Origin: Sabellastarte sp. h YS-2021
Taxonomy: Eukaryota > Annelida > Polychaeta > Sabellida > Sabellidae
Assembly: GCA_964017235.1 (NCBI GenBank)
Contig: OZ024935.1
Span: 34,947,596-35,011,595, forward strand
DNA: 64,000 nucleotides
Reading direction: 5' to 3'
Positions 1-10,956 of the stretch are shown piece by piece. Every line of letters begins with the position of its first letter. Within the stretch, counting starts at the first letter, position 1. The notes under the pieces were generated by a model. That model was not told the origin of the DNA and searched no databases. It saw only the letters and a program-made list of their open reading frames with translations. The translations under genes and the position numbers were made by a program.

Positions 1-870
1 AGAAGTTTGTCCGGCTTGTATCTCAGAAACCGTAAGGTGTAGGACATTGATACTTGGTAGGAAAATTCGATAGGTGGTTTAGGTGTGCAACGTCATGGTG
101 TGACCTTGACTTGACCTTTGACCTTGCCATAGTGCCCTTGACCTATAAAATCTTGTCTGGGCTATATCTCGGAAACCGTATGGTGTAGGAAGTTGATACT
201 TGATAGGGACATTGGTTAGGAGAAGTAGGTAATGCAGTGTCATGGTCTGACCTTGATTTGACCTTTGACCTTGCTGTAATGACCTTGACCTATAAAAACT
301 GGTCCAGGCTATATCTCGGAAACCGTACAGTGTAGGAAGTTGGTACTTGGTAGGGACATTGGTTAGGGGTTGTAGATGTGCAACATCATGACGTGACCTT
401 GATTTGACCTTTGACCTTGCTGTAGAGACCTTGACCTATAAAATCTTGTCCGGGCTGTATCTCGGAAACCGTAAGATGTAGGAAGTAGATACTTGGTAGA
501 ACATTGGTTAGGCGGAAAAGGTGTGCAGCGTCATGGTGTGACCTTGATTTGACCTTTGACCTTGCTGTAGTGACCTTGGCCTAAAACATCTTGTCCGGGG
601 TATTTCTTGGAAACCGTAAGGTGTAGGAAGTTGATACTGGGTAGGGACATTGGCTGGGGTGTGTAGATGTAAAACGTCATGGTGTGACCTTGATTTGACC
701 TTTGACGTTGCTGTAGTGACCTTGACCTATAATGCCTTATCTGGGCTATATTTCGGAAACCATTAAGTGTAGGAAGTTGATATTTGGTAGGGACATTTGA
801 CGGGGGTTATATGTGTGCAACGTCATGTTGTGACCTTGATTTGACCTTGATTTGACCTTTGATCTTGCAT
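1..870 (+). repeat. ~146-bp tandem array rich in TGACCT half-sites (copy 0)
   Basis: Six head-to-tail degenerate monomers. The phrase GGAAACCGTA or a variant recurs near 24, 171, 319, 464, 609 and 755, a period of 145-148 bases. Each monomer has a conserved part (TATCTCGGAAACCGTAAGGT, then GTAGGAAGTTGATACTTGG) followed by a cluster of up to five TGACCT hexamers with spacers of 5, 1, 8 and 0 bases, and then TATAAAA. I count more than 20 TGACCT in the array by eye. Related arrays lie at 38.9-39.7, 40.8-41.4 (reverse), 41.9-42.4, 45.5-46.1 (reverse), 46.5-47.1 and 52.9-53.2 kb. The array starts outside the window, so its leader is not visible. It ends ~400 bases upstream of exon 1 of the candidate gene. 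No protein coding is supported. Confidence 0.9.
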
Positions 871-1268
871 ATCTAATGCTATTTTATCTGTCTACAGAGA
901 TATCTAATAATATTTTATCTCTCTTATATCTTTTTACTTGAATCTTGGTTGTTGCACCTTTGAGTGTCTTTTGATGTAGATTAAGCACAGTTAAAGTCAT
1001 ATTAGAATTCATTAACTGTTTTACTTTTGCAACTTCCCGTTGTAACAGATGGTATTGCATCAAGTGAGCCAAAGGTTTTGCCCCAACTCCACATAAAAGC
1101 ATGTATTGCCACATCTGTATGTATGGGTAATATTCAAAACATTCAAACCAGAATTCGACCATACAAATGAATATCAAAATGGGAGAAGTCTTAAAGCTTC
1201 ATAATTTTTAGTTAAATGAATTGTCCTCTTTTAATACTTAATCTTTACATGCAGTTTCTTTTTCTTAG
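871..1268. other. spacer between TGACCT array and exon 1
   Basis: AT-rich sequence with no convincing open frame. It ends in a pyrimidine-rich run and AG at 1267-1268, just before the ATG of exon 1. That could be a splice acceptor with upstream exons outside the window, or simply 5' leader. In the module at 39.7 kb the equivalent spacer between array and exon copy is only about 90 bases, so this stretch differs between copies. Confidence 0.4.
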
Positions 1269-1462
1269 ATGTTGTTTTCTCTACTTAAACATTATTTGGA
1301 CACTGACACTGCTCTGAAAGTATCCAAGTTTGTGTACTGTTTCACTACTTCTTTGTCTCATGGTGTTGAAAACTATTTCCCCAGGCTGTGGGGTACGGGC
1401 ATCTCTGATGCTATTTTCTCTTATGTGACTAGGAATCTGTACAAAGATCCAGCATTACACAA
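1269..1462 (+). CDS. exon 1 of candidate gene
   Basis: ATG follows AG at 1267-1268; the frame is open for 64 codons plus two bases. The donor is AA|GTATGA at 1463. If the donor is ignored the frame stops at 1470-1472. The same exon sequence recurs, decayed, at 39801-39956 (+), 40445-40579 (-), 42702-42832 (+), 45098-45233 (-) and 47324-47455 (+). The residues around SHGVENYFPRLWGTGISDA are the best preserved. This copy is the only one with an uninterrupted frame that also joins downstream exons, so it is the probable source. Confidence 0.5.
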
Positions 1463-4400
1463 GTATGATTAGATTAGTATTACAGGATAAAACTGAATTT
1501 CTTTGAATATATCTTCTAAACATTGGCGATTTACTTTCATAACAAATGCTTATTTTGACTTAGTTCTGTTAAAATTCTTCAACTAAAAGGCATGTGATGA
1601 AAATGTCTCCTACCTGATATTACAAATTTGTATTTTCTCTGTAAACGGGTCACCAATTCTGTGTATGTTTAATGAAAGTAAGTAAAGCTCTTTTACTATT
1701 TGACTATGAACTTGGCTGGAAGCTAGTTCTTTTGAAAATTTTGGAACAAAAGCTTAACCCTGGGTAGTTGAAGAAACTATGGAGAAACTTCTTCAAGAAA
1801 AAGATGAAAAGTCATTTTGTGATGATTGCATAAACCAATATATTTTGAATATATATAAATTAGAACATTGTCACAAACAGTACAAAAGTAGACTGTGTAT
1901 AAGTAGAACACTCACATGTAAGTAGAACAAGTTTTGAGGTTCCAACTTGAGAAAATATTGTCATTTTGAGGAACAAAAGGAAGTTGGTGCTAACTTGAAT
2001 CAAATCCTGTTAGCAGTTGAGGTTCTAGTTATGCAGTGTCTACTCTATGTGTCTCCATCTCTGTTTTTAATTTTGAACTGTGTGTGATTGTTATTTGTTT
2101 TAATTGGTAAATTATGTTATAATGTACATATTAACTAAATCATGGATAAGACATTGTTAAGTTAGCATGAATTGTTGTTAGTCATATCTTTGTGTGTTTT
2201 TAATATTGATTGAGGGAAACCGTGACCTCACTGCTAATTAAAAATAAATGAAATATTTGCATTCCAAATTTTGATCCCAAAACCATAAAAAATATGAAGA
2301 ATTGTCTGAATTTCAATTCTGTTTTTTTCAGTTTTACAAAAATTCTGTTGTGGCAATTATCAAAAAAAAAAAAAAATAGAAAAGCTAATTCCCACAATGG
2401 AACATTTAATTAATTTTATAAACTCAATCATGGTAATTGCCTTGGGCAAAAAAAAAATTCTGAAAAATAAAATTGTCAGGGTACCCATGATATCAAAACA
2501 GTGTTTTGAGTATTATTATAAACTCTCAAAATTAACAAAAATTTCATTGCATATATTTCATTTTTTCTAAATAATGGCAATTTCTTATAAAAATGTTGTC
2601 AACCATGCAAAAAAGAATGAAAATGAATATAAAAAAAGAAGGAAAAATAAAATAAAGATAAAGAACAAATAAAAACAGAAAAAAAAACCTAAAAAGAGAA
2701 AAAAAAATAAAAATATGGAAATAAAAATGAATTAAATGTAAATAAAGAACAAAGAAAAAAAAATAATTTAAACAATTTCAAAATAGTTAATAAATTATAT
2801 TTTGTTTTCAAAAAAAAAAAAATATGGGAAATTAATAGATTTGGAGACCATATTTTGTTCACTGTATACATGTAAATATTATTGCTGTATTTATTATATT
2901 ACAACCGTTTTCTCTATAAATTTCATGTTATGTTAAATTATGCTGTTGAAAGCGTTATGAAACCTCTATCATCTAAAACTGTAGTACATTTTGAATTGAT
3001 CATACCGTAACTAAATTTTTAGTTCTCTTTACTCCTCTCAATTTTTCCAGAATTTACTTTTGGTTTCACTTTAACCTTCTCAGAGGAGGTTATATGTTTC
3101 TGGCAATGAGCACTCGTCTGTTTACAAAATAACTTGACATATTGTAGATGGATTTTGATGAAATTTTCAAAAAATGTTGGCAATGACACAAAGAAAATAT
3201 CATGTGATTTTGGTTGTGATCCCAATCATCGTCTGAATCCAGGAATTGTGAAAAGGATATTTTTGTCATTGCAATAACAAGAAATACACCATCCATCCAA
3301 TGAGGATCATTGATACTAAGATACAGTCTCGATAGCTGCATTCTTAATGCTAATTTCATCTCAACATTGCATCAATAAAAATGCTCCAAAAGATAGGTAG
3401 TTGATAATTCAAATTCAAAATAATTTGTGTTTTAGTTGTACGAAATTATTGAACCAAACAGTGTAACTACTGTTTAGAATAATAGAGGTTTTACTGCTGC
3501 AAAAACAGGTGGAAAGTAATCAGCATCGAAAGGAAACATTGTACATGTTTTGTAGATTTTGCGTATGTTTAAGTAATCTAGGTCATTGTAAAAGTTTTGA
3601 TTTCAAACTATTTCTATTTTATATTGTACACAATGTCAACAATTAAAATGCATCAAGTTCCCTACTATTTGGAAATAGTTCTGCTAGAAAGATCAAAGGA
3701 TCTGAACTTTTGAATGATCTTCAGAGGAACAGAAAACAAAGGAAAATGAACATAAAGATTGAACTGTGACTGGAATTGCCATGAGCCAGAAATAAATAGA
3801 AAGAAAATCTCACTCATAAACCAGCATCATAAATGAGTTGCAAAAACATAATTCAGACCTCTACGAACTCTCTTGGGTACAGTAGCTGTTTGAGAATATG
3901 TACAGACACTGAGTTTTGGTAAAGCCAAATAAAGCCATTCACACACTATACAGATGCCGCTTGATACTGGATTGTGCAAAACAGCTGTCCAATGTCGGAA
4001 TACTGAGGAAAGAATGATTGACTGGGATTAGCAGATATAGAGCAGTGATTGAATAAATAGGTGAGTCTTCAGTAGCATACCAAGGTTGTAACATTACTAA
4101 CATTGCTGTTTTTATAAGTACCTCATGGTACAGTGAATTTTAATCTTGGTCAAGCAGTAGAAACCAAACAGTTATTTGCTAATGTCTGGGCTATATTTAC
4201 TGAAACTGTAATAATTTATCTTAATTTTATCAAAAAAAGTTGGTTGGAAAATAAGCATTTGCTTATAAAAATATTTAAGGAAGGTAAGTCTAATATTCCT
4301 GAATTTTTCGATGGTTGACAATAGCTGTGTAGAAAATAGCTTTCATTTACTCAAGTTTACACAGAATAACAACTTAGAAACAATGTATAGTCTCTCACCA

Positions 4401-7400
4401 CACATTTGAATGTTCTTGTGAATATTCATGTCTCACATTTTCTTTGTTTTCATGTTGGGAGCATGGAAATAAAGAACCACATTATTGCCACGGAAACGTG
4501 ACTTTGGTCTAGCCAAAAATTTTAAGAGTACTTATTCTTAAAAGTTTATTTATTATTTAAATAAAACTTTATTAATCTTTCTTAATTAGAAATAACAATT
4601 GTGCAGAGTCTGGATGTGTAATACAAACTGACACTTTACCACTTAATCATGTCATGGCTCTCAACTTTATTGCCATGGGTTCGAATCCAACTCATACTAA
4701 CATCTGAGATTTACTGAGGGTCTGTCTTTTAAATTGTCAAAGTGAGTTGAAACCCTAACTTTGACTTTGAAGATAAGCTGATGACTACTTGTACTCTAAT
4801 CACCACAGAGTAGCAGAATTTATTGTACATTTTAGCAATGGGAAAGTGTGCAGATGTCTTAAATAGTTCATTGAAGGTTTTATAAGTATATTAAGAAAAA
4901 AAGATATACATAATTTTATTTGTTAGGCGTGTTTTAGTTACAGTTTAGTTGCAGTTTTTGTTACAATTTTCTGTTTTATATCTTATAGGAGTTGGGCTCA
5001 TCTTCTTAAGTGGTTTTCTGTTGACTTGCCAGATTACAACCACCAAGAATGCGGCTACTTTCACATCAATGGTAAGAAATGGAAAAACACTAAATTTCAA
5101 AGCTGTATTGGTCTGATACAGAAGAGATTCTATTCAAACATGCCTGGAGAGTAGGAGTTTATTTCTATTATATAAAGTTTAAGATCATATCCATGTGTAG
5201 CATACTTGTCTTCCATCTCTGAGTTTACTGAATACCAGTCTCAAACTTAAGTTGAGATGTTTAGTGGTTAGTGGTTATTTGCTGATGCCCAGTGGTTTGC
5301 AATTCAGAAACCCAAATAAGTCCACAGAACCTTATGCCTTGGATGAAGCAGTAATCAAAAATATACTTTATTGGGGGGTTTATTGTTTTCTGTCTGGAAA
5401 AGTTATAGAAAATAAAAAAGAATTCTCATTTGAATTATATATTTAAATTGATTTTATTCGATTTTTCAGATGACAAAGTAGCCATGATACTGGAAACCTA
5501 TACAAATCCAGAATATGATGTAGCCATGGGCCTAACTACCAAGTGAGTTTCAGTAGTTTCAACTTATTATGTATATAGTTCTTTAGGAAAGAGTATTAGT
5601 AAACTAATTTCATCTCCTCTGACTTGTGTTTTGCTTCGTTTCTGTCCTAGTAGATTCTGTGGCACATAAAATCAAACTCTGCCAATCAAGTAGATGATGT
5701 CGGATAGCCAGGTTGTGAGGTGCTCAGTGTTGTTTTAGTCATTGTTGGATTACATATAGCATACAAATATTTTAATATTTGCCTAATAATGGTGAGGAGC
5801 ATTTAGAATTAAGATGCTCAGTTTATAAATCAGTGTCTTTCTGTTCTGGGTCAAATGGTTTAATACACAAAATGTATGCTTTAATATAATTGTTAATATT
5901 TTAATATACGTATGTTAGTGGTGTAAACAATAAACCGGCATACCGCATTTTGTTTCATTTAGGTAGAGATGATGAAATCCTCAAAGAATATTTAAGTGCC
6001 GGTTATTGAAAACGTCATTATATTAGGCTTTTTACTGGTTAATACTTCGTCAAAACAATAAAAAAAAACATATAAATTTGAGGAAATATCTTACATTTTC
6101 ACTTTATATTCATGGTAAATGAAGTTTATAAACTTCAAAATATCTCGCGAACACGCATTTCCTCTTGACAACATAGCTCATGTACGCTCGCGTAAAATTT
6201 TCACCATATTAGTGCAAACTTTTAAAATTCCGGATTTTGTTTGGTTTCAAAGCCCCGGAAACCAGTTTTTATTTTCAGAACCGGTCCGACCACTAAAATA
6301 TGTTCAAATTTCCTTGATTGTAGATATAATCAGTAATATTCTGTTTTTCTATTGTAGGAAGTCTAATTAGTCATCACTTTGGGACAACAGTATGGCAAAG
6401 CCTTAGGACACTGTTTTAGTTGTGACCTTGACACCTCTTTATGTCATAAAACCCAGTCTGCATGTATACAACATTTCCTCCTGATAGTAGCACAATAATT
6501 AATGGAGTATATGGCATATTTGAAAAGAGGTTAGTCAATTTTTATTATGAAGAATTTTTTTAATGTTTTAAGTGTACATATAGTCTTGGCTTTTTGTTAG
6601 TTTTTTTTTTATCCAAATGATTTGTTTCTTCTTTATTTTGCATTTAAACAAATTAATTTTAATGAGCAGTACTCAAATGGAGTAGCACTTTGAAAAATAA
6701 ATACTATATTTTATTATCCACTGTGAGTCATATTTGACCCATATAGGGGGATATTATGGAGTGGGATATTTTTTTATATACAACAGCGACTCCGTACCAT
6801 GGGTAATTAGTGTCAGTAACTTCCGGCTTTTCACTAACATTTCGAAAACTATGTAACCTACAAATAGTTATCATATATCATTAGAAAGGTCTTTTACAGT
6901 GCTTCTGCTCATGTTTGTTGAATAAAAATCCATGTAGAAATGACTCAGGTAGTGTAAGTTATTGGTATTGAAATATTTTTACATGATCTCTTCACTAACA
7001 TGTGCTAGTGCCTTGAAATTCTACTTGACAGGCTTTTACAGGAGACAGAATGTTTTCAGTATATTGCTAGTCTGGCCTTCCAGGCTGTCTGAATCATAAT
7101 GCAAACATGATATATTTTTGCCATAATGCACTCTGTATCAGAGACCTTTCTAGTATGGAAGACACAGCTAGCTGACCTAAATAAATATATGAGAACATTA
7201 TGAAAAATAATTATAGCGTAATCAAACAGTTGTGTCCATACTATACATATTAACGCCTGTGTCAAGACTAGTATATATCTCTTTAACTTTCAGGGACTGA
7301 ATTATGTTTGAAAAATTTATCTACTTCATTTATTTATATTACTGTTAACCTTTTTTCAGTTGGTGTGCCTTTAAGACGATGTCTGAATACAAAGCCAGTT

Positions 7401-8131
7401 CCAGTGCTGTTTGTGGGAATTGTATCCTTTGTATCATAAATAAGTTCTTTGAGAAGACTACCAAGTAAGTTTATTGTAATAAGTGTGAAGTTTTAGTTTG
7501 GTTTTTACATAAACAATAATGATACATGTACAATGTTTCATATTGTCACCAGGATAAAATGTATCACCAGAGAAGACCAATTTTAAAGTGAAAATATGAA
7601 TGTTAAAAAGTGCCTGCTACATGAATTGGCATTGGCAACAAAACTGCCACTTATTGGATATTTGGCCGCTCAATATTTATTAACAGCAAATTAGGGAAAT
7701 ACTGAATTATGAACGTTTATGATTAAATTGGCCTCATTTTATCCTTGGTAAAAACTAGCTAAAATATGTGACTGTGTCATGGATACTTGAACAATGGCAA
7801 TAAAAATACAGTTTTATACAAATGATTTCAAGGGGTTCTTTACATATGAATGTATATAGTCTGTGCAAGTCATACAGACTTTGAATAAAATTGACCTTTC
7901 AAATGTTATGCAGCCTTTAAATGTCAAAACACAATTTCAATAATGAAATTACTTTGAGACATCTTGGAGGTCAGGTGATACTTACAAAATTTATTGAATA
8001 TTGGCAATTGGAAAATTATTGCATTGTAAAATAGCGATTTCCATTTATCTTTCAGACCTGTTTTGGTTATTATTGCTATTTTAGCTTTTGTATTGACTGA
8101 GGATGATTTATGTATTTCAGCTGATAGTTAA
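1269..8131 (+). CDS. candidate host gene, 4-5 exons, unrecognised protein (join 1269-1462, 4989-5071, 5470-5542, 7360-7464, 8056-8131)
   Basis: Four exon-like blocks have GT donors and AG acceptors and keep one reading frame across every junction. Exon 1 ends in phase AA and is completed by the first G of exon 2. Exon 2 ends in G, completed by AT of exon 3. Exon 3 ends in AA, completed by T of exon 4. A fifth block after a strong acceptor (ATCTTTCAG) continues in frame for 24 codons to TAA. The conceptual protein is about 176 residues: an aromatic- and Leu-rich first part (PRLWGTGISDAIF near residues 38-50), a cysteine-bearing part in exon 4 (CGNCILC), and a short hydrophobic C-terminal stretch from exon 5. 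I do not recognise the family. Strong support: the phases agree at four junctions, and exon 1 recurs as decayed copies elsewhere in the window. Weak points: transcript start, exon 5, and possible missing upstream exons. Large introns hold repeats, as usual in such genomes. Confidence 0.5.
2600..2830. repeat. A-rich low-complexity sequence
   Basis: Runs of A interrupted by G or T (AAAAAGAAGG, AAATAAAATAAAG and similar). The reverse-strand open frame across it is a Phe/Leu-rich artefact of the composition. Confidence 0.8.
4620..4765 (+). mobile_element. degenerate tRNA-derived SINE
   Basis: Contains GGGTTCGAATCC, a good Pol III B box. About 70 bases later comes GTTGAAACCCTAACTTTGAC, resembling the GACGTAAAACCCCAACTTTG tail of the SINE at 32980. 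The A-box half is not clear, so this is an old copy. Confidence 0.4.
4989..5071 (+). CDS. exon 2 of candidate gene
   Basis: The acceptor is TATCTTATAG just upstream and the donor is AATG|GTAAGA. The first G completes the split lysine codon from exon 1. The block then encodes 27 residues beginning SWAHLLKWFSVDLPDYN and including HQECGYFHIN, with codon use and residue mix typical of real coding sequence. The last base starts the Asp codon finished by exon 3. Confidence 0.55.
5470..5542 (+). CDS. exon 3 of candidate gene
   Basis: The acceptor is GATTTTTCAG and the donor is CCAA|GTGAGT. It is a 73-base exon encoding DDKVAMILETYTNPEYDV and MGLTT, in phase with both neighbours. The small size and clean splice sites are typical of a host gene rather than a transposon remnant. 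Confidence 0.55.
7360..7464 (+). CDS. exon 4 of candidate gene
   Basis: The acceptor is a long pyrimidine tract ending TTTTTTCAG and the donor is CCAA|GTAAGT, a near-perfect consensus. It encodes 34 residues, beginning WCAFKTMSEYKASSSAVC and continuing with GNCILCIINKFFEKTT. Three cysteines lie close together (C-G-N-C-x2-C). The first T completes an Asn codon begun in exon 3. Confidence 0.55.
8056..8131 (+). CDS. possible terminal exon of candidate gene
   Basis: An acceptor (ATCTTTCAG) lies 590 bases after exon 4. In the required phase the block gives Lys, then 24 codons starting PVLVIIAILAFVLTEDD, then TAA at 8129-8131. The hydrophobic run could be a membrane anchor or simply AT-rich chance sequence. 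A rival block at 14795-14855, also in phase after an AG, encodes PVEILPIMLYLLSTF and ends in TAA. Only a transcript can decide. Confidence 0.3.
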
Positions 8132-8798
8132 TGCCTTTTAAGCCTTGAAATGGTATGCTTGATGTTTCAATGCATTTTCAACTTGAGATTGACCTATCTT
8201 TTTCCATGACGACTGACCTTTTAAGCAGTTTCCTTAAACCCTTGATAATGTTTAATTTTACAATCGTTTAATTTTATTTTAATTTTCGAGGTTATTTTCC
8301 TCTTAATACAGTTTCATAGCATCCTGGCATAAACATAACATTTATATACTGAATCAGACTTTTGTGGAAAGTTATCAAGATTGTAATTTAGTAAAAGTTT
8401 TTTTTTTGTGTGTGTGTGTGTGAAAGTTGAAACAGGTTAATCATAAAGTGTATTGAAGATTTATTCAGAGTTCAATGAACAAGACATCCTATTCATGTGT
8501 TCAACTATCAATGAATATATGCATTACCCCTCGTAGTTTACTTGCAATTTGATACAAATAGTACTTAGAAGCTTTATATATTTTTTCAAAATTATTTTCA
8601 GCACAACAAAAATGATACATTATAATGATTATATTTTGGTAAATTACCAAACTGTGAAAATATTGAAGTGTCCTTTGAATGGGTAATGCTAGCATAAAGC
8701 ACCCAAAACATGTCTCTAAAATGATAAAAAAAAATGTTTTAACATTTAGTCTGTAAAATTATAAAATAATGTTTTATTTGTCTCTTGTCTGTGTATAC
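8132..8798. other. intergenic or intronic sequence, no gene seen
   Basis: AT-rich; holds a (GT)n microsatellite at about 8408-8422 and nothing else I can support. Confidence 0.4.
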
Positions 8799-8862
8799 TA
8801 GAATTGTATATACGACTAAAATCAAAAATGGAAAAATGATTTTAGTCGTATATACAATTCTA
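8799..8862. repeat. 26-bp perfect inverted repeat at LINE-A1 5' end
   Basis: Arms at 8799-8824 and 8837-8862 are exact reverse complements around a 12-base loop. The right arm is in frame with the LINE reverse-transcriptase coding sequence. The left arm is therefore probably an inverted copy of the first bases of the truncated element. Confidence 0.9.
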
Positions 8863-10889
8863 ACAATGAAAATACAAGCCAATTTGATAACGAAAGTTAC
8901 AGATCTATTTGTGACCAGGTACAGGAAAAAGAAAATCATTGTGACCCAAATAGCTTAAACTTAACACTGAACAAAGCTATATCCTATAGTGAAGTTGCCA
9001 AACAGGTTGGTAAAGCTAAAAGAAATAAAGCACCAGGTGTAGATAAGATACCAAGTGAGGTTCTGAAAAATAATGAAACTGTATATGCTTTGTATAAAAT
9101 GTTCAAATACTGTTTCCAGAATCATTGTCTTCCAAGTGTATGGTTAAAAGCAGTTATTCACCCCATACCAAAGGGGGCAGATAAGGATCCATATTTACCT
9201 ATGTCTTATCGGGGTATCAGCCTTTTACCTACCACATGTAAAATTTACACTGGTATATTGAATGCACGAGTGACATCATTCCTTAATTCACAGAATCTTA
9301 TCTGTGATGAACAATATGGATTTAGGGAGGGTAAATCATGCCATGAACATGTATATAATATCAGTACTATTATCAAACAGAGAATGAACAGGAATCAAAC
9401 TACATTTGCAGCCTTCATTGACTTTGAAAAAGCATTTGATAGAATTAATCGTACTCTACTCTTCTATAAATTGTTGAAATATAACATCACTGGAAATATA
9501 TATTGGGCCATTAAGTCATTGTATGCTAATACTTATAACAGTATACGGATAAATAACTATTACACTGATTGGTTTATTTCTGACTGTGGAGTTAGACAAG
9601 GTGACACCCTCTCCCCCACATTATTCAATATCTACATAAATGATTTAGCAACAGAACTAAATGAACTACACTTGGGTATCAATTTTGGAAAAAATCATTT
9701 GTGCATATTATTATATGCAGACGACATGGTCTTGCTGTCTGATTCAGAAGAAAAATTACAGAAAATGTTAAATTATTTAACAAATTGGTGTAAAAAATGG
9801 AGAGTTTCTGTAAATGTTGCCAAATGTGGTGTTGTACACTTTAGAAAAACAAATAAATTGCAGACACATCACATTTTTAAAGTAAACGGTCTTGAAATAA
9901 AAACTTTATCAAAATATAAGTATTTGGGTGTAATCCTTGACGAACATCTGAACTTTAAAGATTGTTCAGAAACATTAGCTGATTCAGCTGGGAGGGCTCT
10001 TTGTAAAATCATAGGCAAGTTTAAAACATTTAAAGATCTTCACTATCGCACATTTACAAAACTGTATGACAGTTGTGTTTGGCCAATTTTGGATTATTGC
10101 TCTAGTGTCTGGTCATTTAATAATTATCATAACAGCGATAAAGTACATAACAGAGCAACAAGGTTTTACTTAGGGTTACACAGAAATGCCCCTGTGCTTG
10201 GATACCAAGCAGACATGGGCTGGTATTTACCAAAATACAGATACTATGTTTCCATGATAAGGTTTTGGAATAAAATTTGTTATCTTGATGAAAAAAACCT
10301 AACAAGGAAAATATTTGAATGGAGTCTTCAAAATTTCACTCCGGATACATGGGAATTTAATTTATATACAGTGTTAGAGAATATCAATTTGACTGATCAT
10401 TTTGATAAAAATAAAAAAATAGACATTTCTGAGGCTCAATATAGAATAGAAGATTTAATGAATGTAGAATGGAGTGCAAAAATTCCATCTAAACCAAAAT
10501 TGCGAACTTTTTCGTTTTTTAAACATAGCATTGATGTAGAACCATACATTATTTCCAATCTATCCAAATCTAAAAGATCTCTAATAAGTCAGTTAAGGAT
10601 TGGAATTTTGCCTTTAGAAATTGAGTCTGGTCGATATACAAGAAAAAAGTTAAGTGAAAGATTGTGTAAACTGTGTAACTCTGATGTAGAAGATGAGGTA
10701 CATTTTATATGCTTATGCCCAACTTTGAATAACATTAGATCATGTTATTTTACTAAACTAAATATTGATGTTAATGAAAGTTTTATGGAACAGTACATAA
10801 ATGTTATCTGTCATTTAGATGTAAAGGTAATGAGTAATTTCATATCAGAAATGTGGTTTACAAGAAACAACATTATATTTCAAAAATAG
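8820..10889 (+). CDS. LINE-A1 reverse transcriptase, nearly intact frame
   Basis: The frame is open from 8820 to the TAG at 10887-10889, about 689 codons. The first ATG is at 9090, but clear RT-family sequence (NKAPGVDKIPSEVL) lies upstream of it, so the ATG is internal. Counting from that Met: motif A FIDFEKAFD at 109-117, motif B GVRQGDTLSPTLFNIY at 167-182, and catalytic YADD at 209-212. A Cys/His cluster, CKLC followed by HFICLC, lies near residues 526-543, as in the C-terminal knuckle of many LINEs. The lack of stops implies a young insertion, though it cannot be autonomous without its 5' part. The RT would copy element RNA at a nicked genomic target. Confidence 0.85.
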   Translation, partial: NQKWKNDFSRIYNSNNENTSQFDNESYRSICDQVQEKENHCDPNSLNLTLNKAISYSEVAKQVGKAKRNKAPGVDKIPSEVLKNNETVYALYKMFKYCFQNHCLPSVWLKAVIHPIPKGADKDPYLPMSYRGISLLPTTCKIYTGILNARVTSFLNSQNLICDEQYGFREGKSCHEHVYNISTIIKQRMNRNQTTFAAFIDFEKAFDRINRTLLFYKLLKYNITGNIYWAIKSLYANTYNSIRINNYYTDWFISDCGVRQGDTLSPTLFNIYINDLATELNELHLGINFGKNHLCILLYADDMVLLSDSEEKLQKMLNYLTNWCKKWRVSVNVAKCGVVHFRKTNKLQTHHIFKVNGLEIKTLSKYKYLGVILDEHLNFKDCSETLADSAGRALCKIIGKFKTFKDLHYRTFTKLYDSCVWPILDYCSSVWSFNNYHNSDKVHNRATRFYLGLHRNAPVLGYQADMGWYLPKYRYYVSMIRFWNKICYLDEKNLTRKIFEWSLQNFTPDTWEFNLYTVLENINLTDHFDKNKKIDISEAQYRIEDLMNVEWSAKIPSKPKLRTFSFFKHSIDVEPYIISNLSKSKRSLISQLRIGILPLEIESGRYTRKKLSERLCKLCNSDVEDEVHFICLCPTLNNIRSCYFTKLNIDVNESFMEQYINVICHLDVKVMSNFISEMWFTRNNIIFQK

Positions 10890-10956
10890 AATGTTAAATC
10901 CACAGTTTCCAACAAATGTAAAGTTTTTCTTTTTTTTGTATTTATAGTGACTAATA

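Larger units (their letters stand above)
1473..4988. other. intron 1 of candidate gene, no other gene seen
   Basis: AT-rich sequence. It contains an A-rich low-complexity block near 2600-2830, several poly-A runs, and one degraded SINE-like segment near 4620-4765. The short open frames here have no splice context or recognisable composition. Confidence 0.4.

Noticed and set aside
1269-1472. Globin or reverse-transcriptase C-terminus as identity of exon 1
   Set aside because: No heme-binding His spacing or LINE C-terminal signature could be aligned convincingly; left unassigned.
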